From the NCBI GenBank assembly GCA_023427355.1, contig JAEZBK010000021.1, positions 1 through 7,088 of the forward strand: 7,088 nucleotides of DNA. Direction: 5' to 3'. Below, one piece after another: positions 1-4,637 of the stretch; position 1 is the first letter of the stretch; every line of letters starts with the position of its first letter. The stretch is from Pseudomonadota bacterium (GTDB lineage Bacteria; Pseudomonadota; Alphaproteobacteria; Micropepsales; Micropepsaceae). Under the pieces are notes generated by a model. That model had not been told where the DNA came from, ran no database searches, and saw only the letters and a program-made list of their open reading frames with translations. The position numbers and the translations under genes are program-made.

Positions 1-417
1 GACGTGTGCCGCACCTTCCATTGCGGCTGGCGGCAGATGCCGAACCTGGGCGATGGGTGGCGGCCCGACCGCAGCGGCGTGATGATCGAGTTCCAGGTGC
101 TGGACCAGGATGGCGGCTACAGCCTGATGCTGGTGGGCAATCCGCTGAAGGCGGTGCGCCAGCCCGAGCTGATCGACTTCGTGGCGACCAATGTGAGCCG
201 CAACGTGCCGGTGTGGATGACGCTGCCGGGGCCGGCGGGTCACCAGGGGGCGCAGAGTCTCTTGAATACGCAAGGCATGCGGCAGGCGGCGGCCATATCG
301 CGCGCCAAGGTGAAGGAATTGCTGGAAGTGGCGTTGAAGCGGCTGCAGGCCTATCCCTTCCAGCCTTATGTGATGACCAACAGCGGCCAGGGCGTGGGCA
401 TTGTCGAAGATGCCTGA
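1..417 (+). CDS. CxxCxxCC (YkgJ-like) family protein, copy 1, 5'-truncated by the window
   Basis: The reading frame is open from the first base, so the N-terminus lies outside the window; 138 residues are visible. Function is not known in detail. The family (UPF0153/YkgJ, zinc- or iron-chelating) binds metal through clustered cysteines. The clustered N-terminal cysteines are not visible here, but the downstream part of the fold is: a V-C-R-x-F-x-C motif at the extreme start, then GWRP, SLMLVG, LKAVRQ, a V-P-x-W segment, LPGP and LLNTQ-M-R. These match in order the neighbouring gene (GWRP, SLMLIG, LKTVRQ, LPGP, ALNTPDM), so the two are tandem duplicates that have diverged strongly. The stop codon overlaps the start of copy 2 by 8 bases. 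Coding sense is certain; the family name rests on copy 2. Confidence 0.75.
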   Translation, partial: DVCRTFHCGWRQMPNLGDGWRPDRSGVMIEFQVLDQDGGYSLMLVGNPLKAVRQPELIDFVATNVSRNVPVWMTLPGPAGHQGAQSLLNTQGMRQAAAISRAKVKELLEVALKRLQAYPFQPYVMTNSGQGVGIVEDA

Positions 418-955
418 GGCGCGCGCGTGCGGCGACTGCACCGCCTGTTGCGTGGTGCCCGCGATCGACACGCCGCAGATCCAGAAGATCACCGGGGCGG
501 CGTGCCGCCACCTGGGGCCGGGCGGATGCGGGATTTATGAAGCGCGGCCCAGGGCGTGCCGGGAGTTCTTCTGCGCCTGGATCGGAGGGGCGATGCCCGA
601 AGGCTGGCGGCCGCGCGATTGCGGCGTGCTGGCGCAGGATATCGTGATTGGCGGGCAGGCGGGCATGAGCCTGATGCTGATCGGCGATGCCCTGAAGACG
701 GTGCGGCAGGACTGGTTCGTGGAGTATGTGCAGCAGGGCTTGCGCGCCGGCGTGCCGCTGCTGCTGGCATTGCCGGGACCGCATGGCACGCGCTCGGCCA
801 AGCAGGCCTTGAACACGCCGGACATGCAGCGCGCGGCAGGCGGCACGGCGGAACAGGTGCGCCAGCAATTGCGCCGGGTGGTGAAGATGCTGGCGGGTTC
901 GCGGTTCGAGACGCTGGCGATTCAGAATACGGGAAACGATGTGAGCGTGCGATGA
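410..955 (+). CDS. CxxCxxCC (YkgJ-like) putative metal-chelating protein, copy 2
   Basis: 181 residues from ATG 410; a TTG nine bases upstream (401) is an in-frame alternative. The N-terminus carries the family signature C7-x2-C10-x2-C13-C14, followed by C32, C40, C50 and C55 in the pattern CxxxxxxxC-GIYEARPRAC-xxxx-C, typical of the Fe/Zn-chelating CxxCxxCC family. No signal peptide or membrane segment is seen, so it is probably cytoplasmic. The C-terminal two thirds are paralogous to the preceding gene. It overlaps that gene by 8 bases and the following small membrane-protein gene by ATGA (952-955), which suggests translational coupling to the GTA genes. It has no obvious Shine-Dalgarno sequence of its own. 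The biochemical role is unknown. Whether it works with the phage-like particle or is a passenger cannot be told from this window. Confidence 0.85.
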   Translation: MPEARACGDCTACCVVPAIDTPQIQKITGAACRHLGPGGCGIYEARPRACREFFCAWIGGAMPEGWRPRDCGVLAQDIVIGGQAGMSLMLIGDALKTVRQDWFVEYVQQGLRAGVPLLLALPGPHGTRSAKQALNTPDMQRAAGGTAEQVRQQLRRVVKMLAGSRFETLAIQNTGNDVSVR

Positions 956-1200
956 GTGTGGCCGAATGGGCGCCGCGTGTGCCCGAGAAAAAGATGCCAG
1001 CCGCCCTTGTGGCGGCTTTTTTGTTGCAGACGGCGGGCGCGCTGTTCTGGGCGGGCAGCGCGGCGGAACGCATCGCCACGCTGGAGCGCACCATCGCGGC
1101 AGACCGCGCCGCGGTGGCGCAGGTTGCGGTGGTGGCCGAGCAGGTGCGCGCCATCAAGGACAGCGTCGAGCGCATCGAGCGCAAGATCGAGACGCCCTAA
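952..1200 (+). CDS. Small membrane-anchored coiled-coil protein (GTA g3.5-like)
   Basis: 82 residues. A hydrophobic stretch at about residues 16-36 (AALVAAFLLQTAGALFWAG) is a single predicted membrane segment, preceded by a basic patch (EKK). After it, from about residue 40 to the end, comes a charged heptad-like helix (ERIATLERTIAADR, then VERIERKIE), so a short coiled coil is likely. Size, topology and position just before the prohead protease match the small gene 3.5 between portal and protease in RcGTA; this assignment is by position and architecture, not by sequence recognition. The start ATG overlaps the upstream stop (ATGA). The codons of the membrane segment contain a terminator-like hairpin (999-1022). 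Its role in particle production is not known; it could also be a small inner-membrane protein unrelated to the particle. Confidence 0.75.
   Translation: MSVAEWAPRVPEKKMPAALVAAFLLQTAGALFWAGSAAERIATLERTIAADRAAVAQVAVVAEQVRAIKDSVERIERKIETP
999..1022 (+). terminator. Intrinsic-terminator-like hairpin inside the g3.5-like gene
   Basis: A perfect 7-bp, almost all-GC stem (AGCCGCC, 999-1005, with GGCGGCT, 1011-1017), a 5-base loop (cttgt) and a run of six T at 1017-1022, with an A-rich stretch just upstream (986-992). This is the standard form of a Rho-independent terminator on the + strand. It lies within coding sequence (codons for PAALVAAFLL), so it may be a chance product of alanine and phenylalanine codons, or an attenuator between the CxxCxxCC genes and the capsid genes. 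Translation through it would suppress termination. Confidence 0.45.
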
Positions 1201-1215
1201 GGCAGGATCAGGACA

Positions 1216-1752
1216 TTGGTACAGGTTCTCAACGCGCGGCGACCGCTGGCGCGGCGCAACACCATGGCCGGATTGTCGGCGCTGTCCCGCGACCAGTTCG
1301 AGGGCTATGCCTCGCTGTTCGGCGTGGCCGATGGCGCGGGCGACCGTGTCGCGGCGGGTGCGTTCGCCGCATCCCTGCGGCGGCGCGGGGCGCACCAGGT
1401 GCGCATGCTCTACCAGCATTTTCCCCATGCCCCGATCGGGGTGTGGGAAGAGATCCGCGAGGACCGCCGCGGGCTGTATGTGCGCGGGCGGCTGTCGAGC
1501 GATGTGGAGCAGGCGCGCGATGTGCGCGCGCTGTTGGCCGATGGCGCGCTCAATGGACTTTCGATCGGCTTTCGCACCTTGCGCGCACGGCGCATCGCAG
1601 GGGGGCGCGAATTGCTGGAGGTCGAGCTGTGGGAGGTGTCGGTGGTGACCTTTCCCCTGCTGGCCGGTTCGACGGTGACGCGGATCGGCGCGGGCGATGG
1701 CCTGGCGGATGTGTTTCGCGCGGGCAGCACGATGCTGCGCGCGGCCGAATGA
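1216..1752 (+). CDS. HK97-family prohead (capsid maturation) protease, GTA gp4-like
   Basis: 178 residues. Serine protease of family U35/S78 that cleaves the capsid protein's N-terminal delta domain and the scaffold during head maturation. Seen in the sequence: the N-terminal F-E-G-Y-A-S-L-F strand (residues 28-35), D43-R-V-x-x-G-A-F, the catalytic-histidine motif M-L-Y-Q-H68, the catalytic-serine motif G-L-S116-I-G-F, and the acidic E-L-W-E-V-S-V-V-T-F-P motif near residue 140. The start is uncertain. TTG 1216 has AGGA eight bases upstream and sits 15 bases after the preceding gene. ATG 1264 has no visible ribosome site but gives an N-terminus closer to the usual family length. The gene lies directly before the capsid gene, as in HK97 and all RcGTA-type clusters. 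Slightly short for the family, but complete in motifs. Confidence 0.92.
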   Translation: MVQVLNARRPLARRNTMAGLSALSRDQFEGYASLFGVADGAGDRVAAGAFAASLRRRGAHQVRMLYQHFPHAPIGVWEEIREDRRGLYVRGRLSSDVEQARDVRALLADGALNGLSIGFRTLRARRIAGGRELLEVELWEVSVVTFPLLAGSTVTRIGAGDGLADVFRAGSTMLRAAE

Positions 1753-1761
1753 TTTCAACCC

Positions 1762-1768
1762 AAAGGAG
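1762..1768 (+). promoter_or_regulatory. Strong Shine-Dalgarno of the major capsid gene
   Basis: AAAGGAG with a 6-base spacer to ATG 1775. It decides between that ATG and the nearby ATG 1771, which is in another frame. It is one of only two strong ribosome sites in the window, the other serving the tail tube gene; most other genes rely on overlap with the gene before. Confidence 0.85.
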
Positions 1769-1774
1769 ACATGC

Positions 1775-3025
1775 ATGGAACTGGAATCCAAGGCGTTCGG
1801 CGCTGGGCCGGACCTGGAAGTGAAGAAGGCGTTCGAGGAGTTCCTCGGCAACTTCGAGGCCTTCAAGCAGAGCAATGACGAGCGGCTGAAGGGGCTGGAA
1901 AAGCGGTCGGCCGATGTGGTGCTGGACGAGAAGGTGGATCGCATCAACGCGGCGCTGGACAGGCAGCAGCGCAACATCGACGCCCTGCTGCTGGACGCGG
2001 CGCGGCCGGCGCTGGGGGCTTCGGTCAAGTCGGCCGACCCGCGCGGGCTGGAGAAGAAGCAGGCCTTCGACCGCTATGTGCGCAAGGGCGATGCGGGCGG
2101 GCTGGACGCGATGGAAGTCAAGGCGATGAGCGCGGGCACGCCGGCCGATGGCGGCTATACCGTGCCGCTGGAGATCGAGCGCGTCATCGACCGGGTGCTG
2201 GCCAAGGCATCGCCCATCCGCGCCATCGCCACGGTGCGCCAGATCGGGGGCGGCACCTATCGCAAGCCCATCGCCACGGCGGGCGCCGCATCGGGATGGG
2301 TCGGCGAGACCGGCAGCATCACCCAGACCGGCACGCCGACGCTGGCGGCGCTGGATTTCCCGGCGATGGAGCTTTACGCCATGCCGGCGGCGACGCAGTT
2401 CCTGCTGGACGACAGCCAGGTGGATATCGAGCAGTGGCTGGCCGACGAGGTGCAGACCGTCTTCGCCGAGCAGGAAGGCGCGGCCTTCGTGTCGGGCGAT
2501 GGCAGCAACAAGCCCAAGGGTTTCCTGAACTACACCAAGGTGGCGGATGGCAGCTGGAGCTGGGGCAATATCGGCTATGTCGCGTCGGGCGCCGATGGCG
2601 CCTTCCGGGATGACGAGGATGGCCCCGCCGATGCGCTGCTGAACCTGGCCTATGCGCCGCGCCAGGCGTACCGGGCCAATGGCCGCTGGGTGATGAACCG
2701 CAAGACCGAAAGCGCCATCCGCAAGTTCAAGGATGCGGGCGGCAACTATATCTGGCAGCCCGGCCATGCGGCGGGCGAAGCGGCGACGCTGTTCGGCTAT
2801 CCGGTGACGGAAGTGGAGGACATGCCCGATATCGCTTCGGGCAGCTATGGCATCGCGTTCGGTGATTTCGCGCGCGGCTACCTGGTGGTGGACCGCATCG
2901 GCGTGCGGGTGCTGCGCGATCCCTACAGCGCCAAGCCGTATGTGCTGTTCTACACGACCAAGCGCGTGGGCGGCGGCGTGCAGAATTTCGAGGCTTTGAA
3001 GCTGATGAAGTTCTCTGCGTCCTAA
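1775..3025 (+). CDS. HK97-fold major capsid protein, GTA gp5-like
   Basis: 416 residues, a normal length for the family. It forms the icosahedral shell. Domain order: an N-terminal charged, coiled-coil delta domain (about residues 10-105, rich in Lys, Glu and Leu), a junction V-K116-A-M-S-A-G, then the capsid fold starting with D125-G-G-Y-T-V-P, the start of the mature protein in this family. Other recognisable pieces are S-P-I-R-A-I-A, W-V-G-E-T, L-L-D-D-S, the GDGSNKPKGFL loop, the WVMNRKTESAIRKFKD segment, LFGYPV, the FGDFARGYLVVDR strand and a C-terminal FEALKLMKF. The delta domain is presumably removed by the adjacent protease near residues 115-120 (inferred). The stop codon sits in the loop of a strong hairpin (3010-3038). 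Confidence 0.96.
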   Translation: MELESKAFGAGPDLEVKKAFEEFLGNFEAFKQSNDERLKGLEKRSADVVLDEKVDRINAALDRQQRNIDALLLDAARPALGASVKSADPRGLEKKQAFDRYVRKGDAGGLDAMEVKAMSAGTPADGGYTVPLEIERVIDRVLAKASPIRAIATVRQIGGGTYRKPIATAGAASGWVGETGSITQTGTPTLAALDFPAMELYAMPAATQFLLDDSQVDIEQWLADEVQTVFAEQEGAAFVSGDGSNKPKGFLNYTKVADGSWSWGNIGYVASGADGAFRDDEDGPADALLNLAYAPRQAYRANGRWVMNRKTESAIRKFKDAGGNYIWQPGHAAGEAATLFGYPVTEVEDMPDIASGSYGIAFGDFARGYLVVDRIGVRVLRDPYSAKPYVLFYTTKRVGGGVQNFEALKLMKFSAS

Positions 3026-3038
3026 GGACGCAAAGAAC
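3010..3038 (+). promoter_or_regulatory. Hairpin 1, enclosing the capsid gene stop codon
   Basis: Inverted repeat with 13-base arms (3010-3022 and 3026-3038), 12 of 13 matching, and a 3-base loop that is exactly the TAA stop codon (3023-3025). The left arm encodes the last four capsid residues. No T-run follows, so it is not a standard Rho-independent terminator; a 3' mRNA stabiliser or processing signal for the capsid message is the better guess. Confidence 0.7.
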
Positions 3039-3063
3039 CACTGTTCACCTCCTTCCGGCTTTT

Positions 3064-3093
3064 GCACGCGACGGGCGCAAGCGCCCTGCGTGC
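3064..3093 (+). promoter_or_regulatory. Hairpin 2 in the capsid-connector gap
   Basis: GCACGC (3064-3069) pairs with GCGTGC (3088-3093), and GGGCGC (3073-3078) with GCGCCC (3081-3086). The two stems are separated by a 3-by-1 internal loop. All 12 pairs are perfect and mostly GC. The lower part lies in a noncoding stretch. No T-run follows. It may be a repeat unit or an mRNA structure acting with its neighbours. Confidence 0.65.
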
Positions 3094-3101
3094 TGCAGCC
3101 A

Positions 3102-3136
3102 CCCCCCCCTCCAATTGCTTCGCAAGGAGGGGGAGG
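3102..3136 (+). promoter_or_regulatory. Hairpin 3, very GC-rich, before the connector gene
   Basis: CCCCCTCC (3105-3112) pairs with GGAGGGGG (3126-3133), with TTGC/GCAA (3115-3118 and 3122-3125) stacked inside across a 2-base bulge and a 3-base loop. Two more C-G pairs lie below a single mismatch. The right arm holds AGGAGG, a perfect Shine-Dalgarno core locked in the stem, but it is about 40 bases from ATG 3169 and so probably not the connector's ribosome site. No T-run follows; this may be a dispersed palindromic repeat. Confidence 0.65.
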
Positions 3137-3168
3137 CCGGCCGCTGGAATTCCTCCTGGAAAAACCTC

Positions 3169-3699
3169 ATGTCCCTGCAATTGAATACACCGCCGGTGGA
3201 AGAGCCGGTGACGGTGGCGCAGGCCAGGGCCTGGCTGCGCGTTGAAAGCGGCGGCGACGAAGATGCGCTGATCGCCCGGCTGATCGCGGCGGCCCGCGCG
3301 CGGGCGGAATGGCATACGGGCCGTGCCTTCGTCACCCAGGGCTGGACCCTGTGGCTGGACGGTGTGCGCGGCGCCATCGAGATGCCCCTGGCGCCGCTGC
3401 AGGCGGTCACATCGGTGACGCTGCATCATGCCGATGGCGCGACGACACTGCTGGACGAGGCGTATGTGGTGTCGGGCCAGCATCTGATGCTGGCGATGGT
3501 GCCGCAGGCCTTGCGCGTGCGCGACGGCATCGCGGTGGCCTTCACCGCCGGATATGGCGCGGCGGAAGACGTGCCCGCGCCCATCGCCCAGGCGATCCTG
3601 CATATCGTGTCGTCGCTTTATGAGCATCGCGACGGCGATGCGCCCACGCCGGACAGCGCGCTGGCGCTGCTGGCGCCCTATCGAACCATCAAACTGTAA
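3169..3699 (+). CDS. Head-tail connector protein (GTA gp6-like adaptor)
   Basis: 176 residues. Family known from phage phiE125 gp8 and HK97 gp6: a ring below the portal to which the tail joins. Seen: the N-terminal PVTVAQARAWLRV segment, D-E-D-A-L-I-A-R-L-I-A-A-A-R-A (helix alpha1), the E-W-H-T-G-R-A-F motif typical of the family, the hydrophobic W-T-L-W-L-D strand, P-L-A-P-L-Q-A-V-T-S-V, and the V-A-F-T-A-G-Y-G motif followed by P-x-P-I-A-Q-A-I-L helix and YEHRDGD. ATG 3169 is chosen because the family N-terminus begins there; GGA at 3158-3160 is a weak ribosome site. TTG 3115 upstream keeps the frame open but adds non-family sequence inside hairpin 3. The next gene is the tail tube, with no stopper or terminator gene between. 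Confidence 0.88.
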   Translation: MSLQLNTPPVEEPVTVAQARAWLRVESGGDEDALIARLIAAARARAEWHTGRAFVTQGWTLWLDGVRGAIEMPLAPLQAVTSVTLHHADGATTLLDEAYVVSGQHLMLAMVPQALRVRDGIAVAFTAGYGAAEDVPAPIAQAILHIVSSLYEHRDGDAPTPDSALALLAPYRTIKL

Positions 3700-3703
3700 G
3701 GAG
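3698..3703 (+). promoter_or_regulatory. Strong Shine-Dalgarno of the tail tube gene
   Basis: AAGGAG, beginning inside the connector's TAA stop codon, with a 6-base spacer to ATG 3710. It fixes the tail tube start and fits the high copy number needed of this protein. Confidence 0.8.
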
Positions 3704-3709
3704 TGGCCC

Positions 3710-4123
3710 ATGACGGCGCAGCGCGGCAGGGATCTGCTGCTCAAGATCGGCGATGGCGCATCGCCGGAAGCCTTTACCGGCGTGGCGGGATTGCGCGCCA
3801 CGAGCCTGGCCTTCAACAGCGCCATGGTGGACATCACCAACGCCGATTCCGCCGGGCACTGGCGCGAATTGCTGGCCGATGGCGTGAAGAGCGCCAGCCT
3901 GTCGGGATCGGGCGTGTTCAAGGACGCGGCGTCGGATGCGGCGCTGCGCGCGGCATTCTTTGCCGGCGCCGCGCCGAACTGGCAGGTGGTGATCCCCAGC
4001 TTCGGCGTGGTGCAGGGGCCGTTCAAGATCACGGCGCTGCAATATGAAGGCCCGCATGATGGCGAGCTGAAGATGTCGCTGACGCTGGCCTCGGCGGGCG
4101 CGCTGACCTTTGAGGCCGCTTGA
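3710..4123 (+). CDS. Major tail tube protein, TP901-1 family (GTA gp9-like)
   Basis: 137 residues, the usual length for this family. Stacked rings of it make the tail tube. Seen: the N-terminal RGRDLLLKIGDG strand, F-x-G-V-A-G-L-R-A-T-S-L-A-F-N, the V-D-I-T-N-A-D-S-A-G-H-W-R-E-L-L motif that is nearly diagnostic of the TP901-1/GTA gp9 group, S-G-S-G-V-F-K-D, and the C-terminal Y-E-G-P-H-D-G-E-L-K-M-S-L-T-L-A-S-A-G motif. The gene has its own strong ribosome site and stands 10 bases after the connector gene. Its stop TGA shares one base with the next start (TGATG at 4121-4125). Confidence 0.94.
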   Translation: MTAQRGRDLLLKIGDGASPEAFTGVAGLRATSLAFNSAMVDITNADSAGHWRELLADGVKSASLSGSGVFKDAASDAALRAAFFAGAAPNWQVVIPSFGVVQGPFKITALQYEGPHDGELKMSLTLASAGALTFEAA

Positions 4124-4488
4124 TGGTCAATCGTGCACGCGGGGAAGCGGCGCTGGACGCGGGCGGGCGGCAATATCGCATGCTGCTGACGCTGGGGGCG
4201 TTGGCCGAGATCGAGGACGGGCTGGGGCTGGATGACCTGTCCGGTGTGGCGGCGCGGCTGAAACAGGCGCGCGCGGCGGACCTGGCCATCGTGGCGGCGG
4301 CGCTGTTGCGCGGCGGCGGCCATGACATGTGCCCGGCGGAGGTGCTGCGGCTGCCATGCGACCTGGGCGCGCTGGTGGCAGGCATTCGTGAGGCCTTTGC
4401 GCGCGCCGGGCTGGATGGCGAGGAGGCGGCGGCGCGGGGCGATGGCCCTTTTCCTGGGGACGCCTCATCGGGCTTGGCATCGGGGTGA
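4123..4488 (+). CDS. GTA gp10-like tail assembly chaperone
   Basis: 121 residues from ATG 4123, which overlaps the tail tube stop by one base. Member of the GTA gp10 family (Pfam Phage_TAC_11 group), which by position and analogy corresponds to lambda G, a chaperone that loads the tape measure for tail assembly. Seen: N-R-A-R-G-E-A at the start, then R-Q-Y-R-M-L-L-T-L-G-A-L-A-E-I-E, the family's core motif, G-L-D-D-L, and an alanine-rich helix D-L-A-I-V-A-A-A-L-L-R-G-G-G with a following short helical region. The last 11 residues (after Phe110) are low-complexity Gly, Ala and Ser. At Pro109-Phe110 the codons CCT TTT form part of a slippery heptamer that would shift ribosomes into the gp10.1 frame, giving a 171-residue fusion. 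Confidence 0.9.
   Translation: MVNRARGEAALDAGGRQYRMLLTLGALAEIEDGLGLDDLSGVAARLKQARAADLAIVAAALLRGGGHDMCPAEVLRLPCDLGALVAGIREAFARAGLDGEEAAARGDGPFPGDASSGLASG
4446..4452 (+). promoter_or_regulatory. Candidate -1 ribosomal frameshift site (CCCTTTT) joining gp10 and gp10.1
   Basis: The heptamer reads C CCT TTT in the gp10 frame, an exact X XXY YYZ slippery motif. A -1 slip continues with TCC TGG GGA and so on, open to the gp10.1 stop at 4635-4637. That frame encodes F-S-W-G-R-L-I-G-L-G-I-G before the gp10.1 ATG, which matches the usual start of the gp10.1 family. A possible stem (4481-4489 with 4496-4504) lies about 28 bases downstream. Fused product: 110 gp10 residues plus 61 more. Confidence 0.6.
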
Positions 4489-4637
4489 TGCGCTTGTCGC
4501 CCCGCGATTTCTGGGCGCTGTCGCTGCTGGAGTGGCAGGCATTGTGCGATGCGCGCTTCCCCCGGGCCGGTGCGCCGATGACGCGTGCCGACCTGGACAG
4601 GCTTCTTTCAACATATCCGGACACACACCATGGCTGA
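4488..4637 (+). CDS. GTA gp10.1-like tail chaperone (rcc01693 / Phage_TAC_6 family)
   Basis: 49 residues from ATG 4488, which overlaps the gp10 stop by one base (TGATG). The core R-L-S-P-R-D-F-W-A-L-S-L-L-E-W is the signature of the small rcc01693-type proteins that follow gp10 in GTA clusters; the rest is M-T-R-A-D-L-D-R-L-L. The family normally begins about 15 residues earlier with an F-x-W-x-x-L-x-x-x-G motif. That motif (F-S-W-G-R-L-I-G-L-G) is present in the same frame upstream at 4449-4478 but has no start codon of its own: the only canonical starts in this open stretch are GTG 4485 and ATG 4488. The full domain would therefore be made by -1 frameshifting from gp10, or a rare start is used. 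The 3' end overlaps the tape measure gene by 8 bases. Confidence 0.8.
   Translation: MRLSPRDFWALSLLEWQALCDARFPRAGAPMTRADLDRLLSTYPDTHHG

Noticed and set aside
6..647. + strand frame of 213 residues overlapping the two CxxCxxCC genes
   Set aside because: Low-complexity Arg/Gly/Ala composition; it is an alternative frame of two genes supported by paralogy and motifs.
2727..3041. Minus-strand reading frame of 104 residues beginning at GTG 3041 with a perfect AAGGAGG (3054-3048) six bases before it
   Set aside because: The ribosome-site match is striking, but the product is Arg-, Pro- and Ser-rich with no recognisable motif and lies entirely antisense to the conserved part of the capsid gene; it looks like a shadow of a GC-rich gene.
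1550..3067. Long minus-strand frame (505 residues) opposite protease and capsid genes, and a 389-residue one at 5513-6682
   Set aside because: Long antisense open frames are expected in GC-rich DNA. The predicted proteins are His-, Arg- and Ala-rich without family motifs, whereas the + strand genes are clearly recognised.
3102..3136. Hairpin 3 as a Rho-independent terminator
   Set aside because: No T-run follows the stem on either strand, so the standard mechanism does not apply; kept only as a structural element.
3292..3305. Perfect 14-base GC palindrome in the connector gene
   Set aside because: It lies in codons for an Ala-Arg-rich helix of the connector, and such short GC palindromes are common by chance at this base composition.
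4461..4485. Direct repeat CATCGGG (two copies) near the gp10 end
   Set aside because: Only seven bases long, in coding sequence; no sign of duplication beyond it.
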